Origin: Bacteroidaceae bacterium
Lineage (GTDB): Bacteria > Bacteroidota > Bacteroidia > Bacteroidales > Bacteroidaceae
Direction: 5' to 3'
Assembly (NCBI GenBank): GCA_017481875.1
Contig: JAFUOP010000018.1
Coordinates: forward strand, 1 to 64,000
DNA: 64,000 nt
Made by a program: the position numbers and the translations under genes. The notes under the pieces were generated by a model, which saw only the letters and a list, made by a program, of their open reading frames with translations, was not told where the DNA came from and made no database searches. Shown here piece by piece: positions 18,429 to 27,022 of this stretch. The number at the start of each line of letters is the position of its first letter. Position 1 is the first letter of the stretch.

Positions 18429-19622
18429 CTATTTACGCAATTTACTTACTTGTATAAGAAAGAGAATTATTGTAGCAATTATTCCAAAACAAGAGTTAAA
18501 AGCAAATGCAAAACGCTCACTCTTAATACCCGACAAATCTTGGAAGAAATCGACCACTGAAGGGCAAACAACAATTGCCACATAATTCATTGTCATTACA
18601 AGAGCCATTGCATATGTAGCTTTGTCGGCACTTGCAACCGTAGCAGTGCGGTCATATACACAAGGTTGCGCTATGCCATACCCAACACCGGCCAACAATA
18701 CTCCTAATATTATCAAAGGGAGCTTGCTTCCAAAGAAAATTATTGACAAGCCCACAGAAATGAGCAACAAGCAAAAAACAAATTCTCTGCCTTTCAACAC
18801 AGCGAGTATTTTATTGATAAAAAGGCCTGGAATCATAATAAAAAGGAAGAAGAGTGAAATAACAACACCTGCAGTACCTGTGCTATACCCATACTCCGAA
18901 AAAAGGAATGGCAGGTTTACACTTATTACCATAACCAAGAATGTTATGAGGAAATAATACATCATAAGCTTTACCAGCGAATGGTAATTAATTCCAGAAG
19001 AAGGCAAAGCACTCTCGGCAATGTTATTTTCCCCCACAGCAGCGGCACCTTTTTCTGCACGTTTTATATTATTTACAAGAAACAGTGAAACTATTGGCAG
19101 CATATACACCAAAAATGGCAAACGCCACTGAATTTCAGCAAGATACCCGGTTACAGCTGTAGCAGCTACAAGAGATAGATTGTTTATTGCAGAGCTATAC
19201 CCAAACTGCCGAGTACGTTTCTCTCCAACAAAAAAGCGTGTGATGAGAGATGTAGATAAAGGAGTAATAACACCCGCGCCCACACCTAAAAGAAGGCTCA
19301 CAACAATAAGTTCACCAATAGTTTCACAAAAGAAATACAGCAACCCGCTTATCAAAAAAACAGAAAGCCCAAAATAGAGCAATCGCACATAGCCTATATT
19401 ATCACTCAACCAACCGGCCAGTAATATAAACGGTATAATGAGCAACGATGGCAACGATGTGAGCATTTGTATATCGAACTCGGTTGCATGTTTAAAAATA
19501 CTTGACAAATCACCCAATATAGGAGATATTGCAAGCCCCGGGAGTGAAGTGAGTGCAGAGACCGACCAAATTCCTAAAAGAGCCCATAATGTTATCTCTC
19601 CTCTTCCTGTTTCTATCCTCAT
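18429..19622 (-). CDS. Major facilitator superfamily transporter
   Basis: A 397-residue protein with about twelve hydrophobic segments. MFS features are the GWLSDNIGYVRLLYFG loop between helices 2 and 3 (residues about 69-84), GVGAGVITPLSTSLITRFF in helix 4, and a central basic loop after VNNIKRAEKG near 190. Drug or metabolite efflux is the likeliest class; the substrate is not readable. It is transcribed away from gadB and just ahead of the EamA gene. I found no good promoter in the shared 170-bp gap. Confidence 0.88.
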   Translation of the reverse strand: MRIETGRGEITLWALLGIWSVSALTSLPGLAISPILGDLSSIFKHATEFDIQMLTSLPSLLIIPFILLAGWLSDNIGYVRLLYFGLSVFLISGLLYFFCETIGELIVVSLLLGVGAGVITPLSTSLITRFFVGEKRTRQFGYSSAINNLSLVAATAVTGYLAEIQWRLPFLVYMLPIVSLFLVNNIKRAEKGAAAVGENNIAESALPSSGINYHSLVKLMMYYFLITFLVMVISVNLPFLFSEYGYSTGTAGVVISLFFLFIMIPGLFINKILAVLKGREFVFCLLLISVGLSIIFFGSKLPLIILGVLLAGVGYGIAQPCVYDRTATVASADKATYAMALVMTMNYVAIVVCPSVVDFFQDLSGIKSERFAFAFNSCFGIIATIILFLIQVSKLRK

Positions 19623-19792
19623 ATCTGCAAATTTTCATTTTTTATCGCAACAAGCTACATTACTGTTTTGTTCAACCAGGCAAAACAAGCGGGTTGCACA
19701 AAATATAAAAAAAGTAAAAGAGCGAACAGTAGGCAAGCAACACTTGTTTACTAACCGTGAAAGAACTTTTTACTCACCTAAACTTTAGAAAA

Positions 19793-21220
19793 ATGAAACA
19801 GAAAGAAGATTACCAAGAGACCGGTGTAACAACGTCGGTATTCGGTTCACAGGAGATGTTGAAGTCGGCACCCACCGACAAAATTCCACAAAAGCCCACA
19901 ACGCCCGAGATTGCTTATCAGATGGTGAAAGACGAGACTTATGCGCAAACACAACCGCGCCTTAACCTCGCAACATTCGTTACAACTTATATGGACTCTT
20001 ATGCCACTAAGTTAATGAACGATGCCATTGCTATAAACTACATAGACGAGACTGAATATCCACGCATCGCCGTTATGTGTGCAAAATGCATAAATATAAT
20101 TGCAAACTTGTGGAACACACCCGAAAAAGCCAAATGGAAAGCCGGTGCGCTCGGCATAGGTTCAAGCGAGGCCTGTATGCTTGGAGGCGTGGCGGCTTGG
20201 CAACGCTGGAAAAAACGTCGCCAGGCCGAAGGAAAGCCTTGCGACAAGCCCAATTTTGTGATTTCGGCAGGGTACCAGGTTGTGTGGGAAAAATTTGCAC
20301 AGCTGTGGCAGATTGAGATGCGCACCGTGCCCCTCACTGCAGAAAAACTCACATTGTGCCCGCAAGAGGCAATAGCAATGTGCGACGAGAACACTATCTG
20401 CGTGGTACCCATTCAAGGAGTAACCTGGACAGGCCTTAACGACGATGTGAAAGCTTTAAACGATGCACTCGACGAGTACAATAAAAAGACCGGATATGAA
20501 ATTCCTATTCACGTAGATGCAGCATCGGGTGGTTTCATTCTTCCTTTCCTGGAGCCCGAAAAGGAGTGGGACTTCCGCCTGAAATGGGTACTCTCCATAA
20601 GCACCAGCGGGCATAAATACGGCCTTGTTTATCCCGGAGTAGGCTGGGTTGTTTGGAAAGACAAGAAATACCTGCCCGACTCAATGTCATTCAGTGTAAA
20701 CTACCTTGGTGCCGATGTTACACAGGTGGGTTTGAATTTTTCGCGCCCTGCAGCACAAATTTTGGGACAATATTACCAATTTATAAGGCTCGGCTTCGAA
20801 GGCTACAAGGCAATACAGCACAATTCCATGGAGATTACAAAATACCTGCATAGCGAGATAGGCAAGATGAAGCCCTTCCGTAACTACAGCGACGAGGTTA
20901 CAAACCCATTGTTTATATGGGAAATGAAAGAGGAATATATTAAAAAGGCAAAATGGACTTTGTACGACCTGCAGGACAAGCTGAAACAGAACGGTTGGAT
21001 GGTGCCGGCCTACACCCTGCCGGCTAAACTCGAAAAGACTATTGTAATGCGTCTTGTTGTGCGCAACGGATTCAGCCGCGACATGGCCGACCAGCTATTA
21101 TCGGACATTACAGCCGCAGTTGCCGAGCTCGACAAATTGCAATACCCCACTCCCTCGCGCATTGCAATAGAGAGTAACATAAAGGTAAAAGGAACCGTAT
21201 ATACTCATACTGGAAAATAA
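19793..21220 (+). CDS. gadB: Glutamate decarboxylase
   Basis: This PLP enzyme converts glutamate to GABA and CO2, consuming a proton. It has about 475 residues against about 466 for E. coli GadB. Visible group II decarboxylase features are GSSEACMLGGVAAWQRWKKR near 115, HVDAASGGF near 240 with the PLP-contacting Asp, and SISTSGHKYGLVYPGVGWVV near 270 with the Schiff-base lysine in the HK pair. I chose MKQKEDYQ at 19793 because the upstream extension is not family-like. Glutaminase follows 11 bp later in the same direction, giving a glutamine-glutamate-GABA acid-resistance pair. No GadC antiporter is in the window. Confidence 0.95.
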   Translation: MKQKEDYQETGVTTSVFGSQEMLKSAPTDKIPQKPTTPEIAYQMVKDETYAQTQPRLNLATFVTTYMDSYATKLMNDAIAINYIDETEYPRIAVMCAKCINIIANLWNTPEKAKWKAGALGIGSSEACMLGGVAAWQRWKKRRQAEGKPCDKPNFVISAGYQVVWEKFAQLWQIEMRTVPLTAEKLTLCPQEAIAMCDENTICVVPIQGVTWTGLNDDVKALNDALDEYNKKTGYEIPIHVDAASGGFILPFLEPEKEWDFRLKWVLSISTSGHKYGLVYPGVGWVVWKDKKYLPDSMSFSVNYLGADVTQVGLNFSRPAAQILGQYYQFIRLGFEGYKAIQHNSMEITKYLHSEIGKMKPFRNYSDEVTNPLFIWEMKEEYIKKAKWTLYDLQDKLKQNGWMVPAYTLPAKLEKTIVMRLVVRNGFSRDMADQLLSDITAAVAELDKLQYPTPSRIAIESNIKVKGTVYTHTGK

Positions 21221-21231
21221 TAAGAATAAAG

Positions 21232-22215
21232 ATGGAGAGAAGGATTACAAAAGAGGAACTGCGTGCTGCGGTAAATGAGGCTTACGAGCATTACAGGAAT
21301 GAAAAAAGCGGGCGTAACGCTCATTACATTCCCTATCTTGCACATATCGACAGTGAGTTGTTTGCAATAGCAGTATGCTTGCCCGATGGCGAAATTATTG
21401 AGGCCGGCGACAGCAGCTACCGCTTTGGTATTGAGTCTGTTTCCAAAGTAGCAACAGCATTATTAGTGCTAAAGGATTATGGTGCAAATACCATAATGGA
21501 TATGATTGGTGCCGACGCCACCGGACTGCCTTTCAACTCAATAATGGCTCTACTGCTGGAAAAGGACCACCCTTCTACTCCATTGGTAAATGCAGGAGCC
21601 ATTGCCGCTGTCAGCATGGTGCGCCCCGTGGGCGATGAACGCCTAAAATGGGAGAATATACAACACAATATAGATGAATTGTGTGGCAGCCATCTCCCAC
21701 TTATAGACGAGCTTTATAAATCGGAGAGCGTGAGCAACCACAACAACCGTGCAATAGCTTGGCTTCTGAAGAGCTATAACCGCATATATGATGAGCCTGA
21801 AATGTCGCTCGACCTGTACACGCGCCAATGCTCTTTGGGAGTTACAACAAGCCAACTCGCGGTTTTTGCGGGCACCATTGCCGGCAGCGGTGTGAATCCT
21901 GTAACCAAGAGGGAGGTATTCCCACAGCAACTGACAAACAAGATTGTTTCTATGATAGCTACCGTCGGGTTTTACGAAAAGACAGGCGATTGGTTGTTCA
22001 GCACGGGAATTCCTGCAAAAACAGGCGTGGGCGGCGGTATCTTGGGTGTTCTCCCCGGAACCTTTGGTATTGCCGCTTTTTCGCCGCCAATAGATGCTGC
22101 GGGAAATTCCGTGAGAGCACAAAAGGCCATCGCACATATTATGAAACGATTGAAGCTTAACGTTTTCAGTGGCGACAGAGTAACTATTGCGGAAGCGCAA
22201 ACCGTTGAGTGTTGA
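21232..22215 (+). CDS. glsA: Glutaminase A
   Basis: Hydrolyses glutamine to glutamate and ammonia; in acid resistance the ammonia neutralises protons. The 327-residue protein has the serine-dependent beta-lactamase-like glutaminase fold: FGIESVSKVATALLVL near 66 with the catalytic Ser-x-x-Lys, PSTPLVNAGAIAAVSM near 119, NHNNRAIAWLLKS near 170, QCSLGVTTSQLAVFAGTIA near 200, and GIPAKTGVGGGILGVLPG near 262. It directly follows gadB. A strong two-way terminator follows the stop. Confidence 0.95.
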   Translation: MERRITKEELRAAVNEAYEHYRNEKSGRNAHYIPYLAHIDSELFAIAVCLPDGEIIEAGDSSYRFGIESVSKVATALLVLKDYGANTIMDMIGADATGLPFNSIMALLLEKDHPSTPLVNAGAIAAVSMVRPVGDERLKWENIQHNIDELCGSHLPLIDELYKSESVSNHNNRAIAWLLKSYNRIYDEPEMSLDLYTRQCSLGVTTSQLAVFAGTIAGSGVNPVTKREVFPQQLTNKIVSMIATVGFYEKTGDWLFSTGIPAKTGVGGGILGVLPGTFGIAAFSPPIDAAGNSVRAQKAIAHIMKRLKLNVFSGDRVTIAEAQTVEC

Positions 22216-22216
22216 A

Positions 22217-22252
22217 AAATTTACAGGGCAATTATAATTGCCCTGTAAATTT
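22217..22252. terminator. Two-way terminator between glsA and the anti-sigma gene
   Basis: A perfect 16-bp stem (AAATTTACAGGGCAAT with its complement) around a TATA loop, with A/T ends on both sides, between convergent genes. Confidence 0.85.
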
Positions 22253-22263
22253 TATAATAGCAT

Positions 22264-22791
22264 TCAATACGTTTCTACATTCATCACTCCGGTGGAATCT
22301 TTGCGTAGCAATTCTATTTCAGATTCAGTGAGCGTAATAGTTTCAGGCTCGGACAATACAAAAGTTTTTATTGTAGAGGTGTCGGGGGGCTCTTGTTCAT
22401 ATGCCACACCAAGTTCCTCGTCTGCAATAGTTTGCCTCTGCGGCAAACAAAGCATAAAGAGAAACACCACCACTGCTGCAATTGCTGCAAAGCCGCAGAT
22501 GTACACTGCTACTCTTTTATTATTGCTTGCCGGTTTCACGTGTTGCTTCGCTATGGTTGTAGCAACAGGAGAGGCATCACCGAGCGCATCGAGCATAGCA
22601 ATGAGGCGTTCACTAGCACCTATGGGCAACGTATAATCGTTTGCATCGGTGCAGAGCGCGATGATTGTCTCTTTGTCGCGTTGCATCTCTGCCGGCACGT
22701 CGTTGCTGCACAAATAGAGATACAACTCCTGCTCCTCATCGTAAGTGAGAGTACCATTGAAAAACTTATCTATTTTGCTTTTCAGTTCCAT
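22264..22791 (-). CDS. Probable anti-sigma factor, single transmembrane helix
   Basis: A 175-residue protein: a cytoplasmic N-terminus of about 90 residues with an acidic helix (FNGTLTYDEEQELYLYLCSN), one transmembrane helix at about 95-115 (VAVYICGFAAIAAVVVFLFM) and a periplasmic tail of about 60 residues. No HxxxCxxC zinc motif is present. The gene lies 12 bp after an ECF sigma factor, which with the membrane topology suggests an anti-sigma role. Family identity is not recognised from sequence alone, and the signal it would sense is unknown. Confidence 0.6.
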   Translation of the reverse strand: MELKSKIDKFFNGTLTYDEEQELYLYLCSNDVPAEMQRDKETIIALCTDANDYTLPIGASERLIAMLDALGDASPVATTIAKQHVKPASNNKRVAVYICGFAAIAAVVVFLFMLCLPQRQTIADEELGVAYEQEPPDTSTIKTFVLSEPETITLTESEIELLRKDSTGVMNVETY

Positions 22792-22803
22792 AATTAGTGC
22801 ATC

Positions 22804-23283
22804 TTATTTGTTATAATACTCTCTGAATTTTTTACGCAGACGAGTTATTATGACCCTTACATTTACTGCCGAAAGGCCCGTAAGCGACTCTATTTCTGCG
22901 TAACTATGGCCACTCATACGCAACTTTACAACCTTGCGTTGTTGTGGTGGTAACCCGCTTAAATATATTTGTATGCTCCGTTGCTCGTCTTTTATTTCAA
23001 ACAATGTCTTTGCATCATCGGGCACCTGTATGTCATCGACTATGCTACCGGCAGAATCGATAACACAGCGAAGACGGTCTATGCATATATTACGCATAGC
23101 AATTCGGCAATAGCCTTCGGGCGACATAAGAGATTGGAGTTCAGCGCGTTTTTCCCACAAACGCAGATATAGATTCTGTACGGCATCTTCGGCTTCGAAG
23201 CGGTCGCCAAGAATGCGCATTGCATCGCGAAAAAGTAGCGATTGCAATGGTAGGAATCTACGTTTGAATTCGTCGTGTGTCAT
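22804..23283 (-). CDS. ECF-type RNA polymerase sigma factor
   Basis: A 159-residue sigma-70 family protein. Region 2 covers about residues 8-75 (DAMRILGDRFEAEDAVQNLY then LRLWEKR, and YCRIAMRNICIDRLR). Region 4 is near 105-155 (LPPQQRKVVKLRMSGHSYAE followed by IESLTGLSAVNVRVIITRLR). It probably directs polymerase to a small stress or surface regulon. The adjacent membrane protein gene, 12 bp downstream, likely encodes its inhibitor. No SusC/D or FecR gene is nearby, unlike many ECF pairs in this phylum. Confidence 0.93.
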   Translation of the reverse strand: MTHDEFKRRFLPLQSLLFRDAMRILGDRFEAEDAVQNLYLRLWEKRAELQSLMSPEGYCRIAMRNICIDRLRCVIDSAGSIVDDIQVPDDAKTLFEIKDEQRSIQIYLSGLPPQQRKVVKLRMSGHSYAEIESLTGLSAVNVRVIITRLRKKFREYYNK

Positions 23284-23362
23284 TAAGGTTGTTATGCTAT
23301 CAACTGTATGACGGAGATTTTACATATTTGTTACAACGAAGATATTTTTTTTTGAAGAAAAC

Positions 23363-24151
23363 TCACCTTGCCCTCAATTGCCAAAAGGCAACCGCAGCTG
23401 CAGCAGCCACGTTCAAGGAATCAACCCCGTGGGCCATAGGAATGCGCACCACGTAATCGGCTGTTGATATCACGTGGAGCGAAAGACCGTCGCCCTCGTT
23501 ACCCATTATTATTGCGAGTTTTTCCTCGTTTACAAGCTGTTCATTGTCAATAGATACAGAATTATCGGTGAGAGCCATTGCAGCAGTGCAGAAACCAAGC
23601 TCTTTGAGTGAACTCACAGGTGCCCGCAACCAAGCCCAGGGAACAAGGAATACCGAGCCCATCGACACACGCACTGCACGACGATTAAGAGGGTCGCACG
23701 ATTGCGGTGTGAGCAGCACCGCGTCGATGCCCAACGCTGCTGCCGAACGGAAGATTGCTCCTATATTCGTGGTATCTACCACTCCATCGACAACCACTAT
23801 TCTGCGTGCGCCATTGCACACGTCGCGCACCGTGGGCAGTACAGGGCGTTGCATTGCGCACAGCACGCCACGGGTGAGTGTGTAACCCGTGAGCGTGGCA
23901 AGCAAGCTACGTTCACCGGTGTAAACCGGAATGTTACCACAGCGGGCTATAATGGCGGCTGCATCACCTGCAATGTGTTTACGCTCGCACAGGAGCGACA
24001 GCGGGCGACAGCCTGCATCGAGTGCACGTTCTATCACCTTGGGGCTTTCGGCAATGAATATATCGGCATTATTGCGCAGTTGCGCTTCGGTGAGGGCACT
24101 GTATGGCTCCAAGCCGGCAGTTGCAAGCGAGTTTATCTCTATTATGGGCAT
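23363..24151 (-). CDS. SpoU/TrmH-family RNA 2'-O-methyltransferase
   Basis: A 262-residue SPOUT-class SAM-dependent enzyme that probably methylates a ribose in rRNA or tRNA. An N-terminal substrate-binding region is followed by the knotted domain: DGVVDTTNIGAIFRSAAALG near 120 (motif 1 with the catalytic Asn/Arg), IIMGNEGDGLS near 212 (motif 2) and RIPMAHGVDSLNVAAAAAVA near 234 (motif 3). Which RNA it modifies cannot be told; RlmB-like 23S activity is possible. It is transcribed away from the CBM9-like gene. Confidence 0.9.
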   Translation of the reverse strand: MPIIEINSLATAGLEPYSALTEAQLRNNADIFIAESPKVIERALDAGCRPLSLLCERKHIAGDAAAIIARCGNIPVYTGERSLLATLTGYTLTRGVLCAMQRPVLPTVRDVCNGARRIVVVDGVVDTTNIGAIFRSAAALGIDAVLLTPQSCDPLNRRAVRVSMGSVFLVPWAWLRAPVSSLKELGFCTAAMALTDNSVSIDNEQLVNEEKLAIIMGNEGDGLSLHVISTADYVVRIPMAHGVDSLNVAAAAAVAFWQLRAR

Positions 24152-24313
24152 AGTTGTTGGACAATAAGAGGCTGTTTAACTTTCTAAAAAAAGAAATTAC
24201 TCTTGTATAGTTGCAAAAATAGTGCAATTCCCATAATATTTTCTCCCCTTGACACAGTTTTTCAAATAAATAGTTTATCTTCGCCCAAATGTAAAACTAA
24301 AACCGCATTAACG

Positions 24314-24961
24314 ATGAAAAAGATTTTTGTACCTAAAATAGTACCTGCAACAAATGATGTGAATGACATTGAAAAGGTGTTCGACTCGGTTGAAGGACAC
24401 GCTGTAGATTGCTGCAATTGGCCTGCAGAATTCCCCTATACCCCCAAAGTTGAGGCCAAGCTGTTCCATAGTGGCGACAAATTGTATATAAAATTCAGTG
24501 TTACCGAAAAAGATATACAGGCAGCCGTGGCCGAGGACCAGGGAAGGACTTGGACCGACCCTTGCGTAGAGTTCTTTGTATCACCGCAAGGTAATATGGA
24601 TTACTATAATTTCGAGTGCACTTGCACCGGAAAGCTATTGCTTGCGTGGCACCCTGCCGATGAGCCAAAGGAATCGGCTCCCATGAATGTTATCGACAGT
24701 GTAGTGCGCCACCCGTCGCTTGGGACCGAGTGTTTCCCATTGCGCGAAGGCGAGCATAGCTGGAGTGTTATAGAAATAATCCCCGCAAGTGCACTGTTCC
24801 GCAGCAGTGTTGAAAGTTGGAATGGGGAAAAAATGAGTTGTAACCTATACAAATGTGGCGATGAACTGCCCACCCCGCATTTTATATCATGGGCACCTAT
24901 CGAGTGGGAAGAGCCAAGCTTCCACCGCCCCGAATTCTTCGGTACATTGGAATTTGAATAA
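24314..24961 (+). CDS. Carbohydrate-binding family 9-like protein
   Basis: A protein of 215 residues without a signal peptide when started at MKKIFVPKIVP (24314). An upstream in-frame ATG would add an unconvincing 37-residue leader. It matches the short Bacteroidota CBM9-like proteins: KLFHSGDKLYIKFSVTEKDI near 58, RTWTDPCVEFFVSPQGNMDY near 85, FECTCTGKLLLAWHP near 108 and a WAPIEWEEPSFHRPEFFGTL end. The fold is a beta-sandwich; in this stand-alone form the ligand is unknown. A TATCTTCG -7 box lies at 24276-24283. A 52-bp palindrome contains its stop codon. Confidence 0.8.
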   Translation: MKKIFVPKIVPATNDVNDIEKVFDSVEGHAVDCCNWPAEFPYTPKVEAKLFHSGDKLYIKFSVTEKDIQAAVAEDQGRTWTDPCVEFFVSPQGNMDYYNFECTCTGKLLLAWHPADEPKESAPMNVIDSVVRHPSLGTECFPLREGEHSWSVIEIIPASALFRSSVESWNGEKMSCNLYKCGDELPTPHFISWAPIEWEEPSFHRPEFFGTLEFE

Positions 24962-25009
24962 TGTAATATAAAAAGGCTTCCCGCGGGAAGCCTTTTTATA
25001 TTACATTAT
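24958..25009. terminator. 52-bp perfect palindrome spanning both stop codons
   Basis: The sequence is self-complementary from 24958 to 25009, centred on CTTCCCG/CGGGAAG with A/T tracts outside. It contains the TAA stops of the plus-strand CBM9-like gene and the minus-strand phospholipase D gene and can terminate both. Confidence 0.9.
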
Positions 25010-26254
25010 CGGTGTCAGCAACACCACAAAGAAACCACAGAAACGACGCCACCAAGAACGCTTTTTATATATCTCTTTTGTGAGTATGAAGCTCTCTTTC
25101 TTGTCCTCTTCTATTATGTCATAGAGGTCGCGAGTATCGTCATTGTCAAAAACAAAAATGTTTGTTTCATAGTCGTATCGCAGGCTGCGGCTATTAAGGT
25201 TTGTGGAACCGACAGTAATGAATTTATCATCGACACACATTACTTTTGAGTGGTTAAAACCACCATCGTACATATAAACATTGGCACCGCGTTTCATGTA
25301 TTTGTAGCCAAGACGCCACACACCATCGGGGAGTAATGGAATATCACCCTTTGCAGTGAGCATTATATTCACTTTAATACTGTCGTCGAGTGCTTTTTCT
25401 ATAGCCTTTCTTACTACTTTAAGCGGTATAAAATAGGGGCTTATGATTGTTACACTGTCTTTAGCCGCGTTTATGGCGTTTGCATAGGCTTGACGCATCT
25501 GCTTAGGATTTTTACCGGGCCAGCGATCTACTACTGCAACAGCTGCGTTACCGGCCTCCGCGGGCGTGGGATAGTATTTATGCCCGCCAATCTGTTGCCC
25601 TGTTTCACGGTTCCACATTGCAAGGAATATATCCTGCAGCTTGGCCACAGCCGCACCCTCCACACGGGTGTGTATGTCGCGCCATTTACCTATTCCTTCG
25701 AGCCCTGTCAGGTAATAATCGGCAACATTTATACCACCGGTGTATGCAACCTCGCCATCAATTACAACAATTTTACGATGGTCGCGCGAGGTTGCGTGGT
25801 TTATCCACGGGAAAGTTATAGGGTCGAATTTCACAAGTTCAATTCCTCTTGAACGAATCTCCTCTATGTGCTCTTTTTTCAATGGTTTATTGTTGGACAT
25901 ATTACCAAAAGCATCGAACAATGCACGCACCTCTACACCCTCCTTTGCTTTATCGGCCAGGAGAGTTATGAGTTCTTTGTTTATGGAATCGTTGCGGAAA
26001 TTGAAATATTCGAGATGTATATGATGCTTGGCATTTCTTATGGCACGGAACATATCGTCGAATTTTTCATGTGCGCCATTGAGCAGCTCGACATTATTAT
26101 TTTGGGTTATTTCTATATTCTCGCTTTGCAGATAACACTTGAAAGCCTCATCAGAATAGAGTATATCGCCACGCTCGATAGCCTTGAAACTGCTACACGA
26201 GACTACAGACGAAATAATTACAAACAGTAAAATATTTTTTATTATATCTCTCAT
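25001..26254 (-). CDS. Cardiolipin synthase-like phospholipase D, predicted lipoprotein
   Basis: A 417-residue phospholipase D superfamily protein with two HKD motifs: HRKIVVID near 158 followed by GGINVADYYL, and HSKVMCVD near 336 followed by GSTNLNSRS. This layout fits cardiolipin synthases, which join two phosphatidylglycerols. Classic bacterial Cls has two N-terminal membrane helices. Here the N-terminus is one hydrophobic segment ending in a lipobox (ISSVVSCSS), so it may be a lipid-anchored periplasmic enzyme. The C-terminus has a basic WWRRFCGFF segment and a hydrophobic tail. The promoter is at 26280-26310. Confidence 0.85.
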   Translation of the reverse strand: MRDIIKNILLFVIISSVVSCSSFKAIERGDILYSDEAFKCYLQSENIEITQNNNVELLNGAHEKFDDMFRAIRNAKHHIHLEYFNFRNDSINKELITLLADKAKEGVEVRALFDAFGNMSNNKPLKKEHIEEIRSRGIELVKFDPITFPWINHATSRDHRKIVVIDGEVAYTGGINVADYYLTGLEGIGKWRDIHTRVEGAAVAKLQDIFLAMWNRETGQQIGGHKYYPTPAEAGNAAVAVVDRWPGKNPKQMRQAYANAINAAKDSVTIISPYFIPLKVVRKAIEKALDDSIKVNIMLTAKGDIPLLPDGVWRLGYKYMKRGANVYMYDGGFNHSKVMCVDDKFITVGSTNLNSRSLRYDYETNIFVFDNDDTRDLYDIIEEDKKESFILTKEIYKKRSWWRRFCGFFVVLLTPIM

Positions 26255-26279
26255 TTTCTGCTTCTATAAAAAACGATTG

Positions 26280-26310
26280 CGAAGATACAAAAAACTAAGA
26301 GAGTAGGAAA
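26280..26310 (-). promoter_or_regulatory. Probable promoter of the cardiolipin synthase-like gene
   Basis: TTTC (26307-26310) lies 19 bp before TATCTTCG (26280-26287) on the minus strand, one mismatch in each box. The leader would be about 25 nt. Confidence 0.5.
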
Positions 26311-26491
26311 TTTTTTATCAATGCATAATTTTACATTTTCACACTTTTTCTATCTTTTTATCTTAAGCAACAGAATATTGTTGAGATAAATTGAAAAAAT
26401 TATTTACCAATGAATATGTAAACATTGAATAACTTTCCTGCAATATTCGTTTTTTTTATTTATCTTCGCAAAGATATTAATCTTTTATGTT

Positions 26492-27022
26492 ATGATATAC
26501 AATGAACGTGAAACACGTCATAAGCACGTGATTGAGGCTGCAATGCAGATGATGACTGCTGCACGCACTGCACCGAAAGCAAAAGGAGTTGATATAATAG
26601 AGGTGGCTCTTGTTACCGACGAAGATATAACAAAACTCAGCGATGAGTTACGCTCAATTGGTGAGCGACTAGGCAGAGGAGGACTTCTGCGCGATGCCGA
26701 CAACATTCTTTCGGCCGAAGCAATAGTACTTGTCGGCTCTCACGAAGAGCCTATGGGCCTTAACTGCGCATATTGTGGCTGCCCCACTTGCGACAGCCGC
26801 CCCGCAGGAATTCCCTGTGCCATGAATACCATTGATGTTGGTATTGCTGTAGGTTCTGCTTGCGCCACTGCTGCCGACTTGCGTCTCGACACACGTGTTA
26901 TGTATTCTGCCGGTTACGCAGCCAAGCAACTTGGCTGGCTCGATGGTTGCAACTACATAATTGCAATTCCGGTAAGCGCATCGTCAAAAAACCCCTTCTT
27001 CGACCGTAAAAGAAAAGTGTAA
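26492..27022 (+). CDS. DUF2148 ferredoxin-like domain protein
   Basis: A 176-residue cytoplasmic protein of unknown function. The DUF2148 core is visible: an N-terminal VIEAAMQMMTAARTAPKAKG helix, a mid region SHEEPMGLNCAYCGCPTCD with several cysteines, IPCAMNTIDVGIAVGSACAT, and AGYAAKQLGWLDG. Clustered cysteines (CxxCxxxxC plus C) suggest an iron-sulfur or metal site. Its stop overlaps the spacer before aguA by zero bases (TAA then ATG), so it is co-transcribed with the putrescine genes, though no role there is known. A TATCTTCG -7 box lies at 26461-26468 without a clear -33 partner. Confidence 0.85.
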   Translation: MIYNERETRHKHVIEAAMQMMTAARTAPKAKGVDIIEVALVTDEDITKLSDELRSIGERLGRGGLLRDADNILSAEAIVLVGSHEEPMGLNCAYCGCPTCDSRPAGIPCAMNTIDVGIAVGSACATAADLRLDTRVMYSAGYAAKQLGWLDGCNYIIAIPVSASSKNPFFDRKRKV

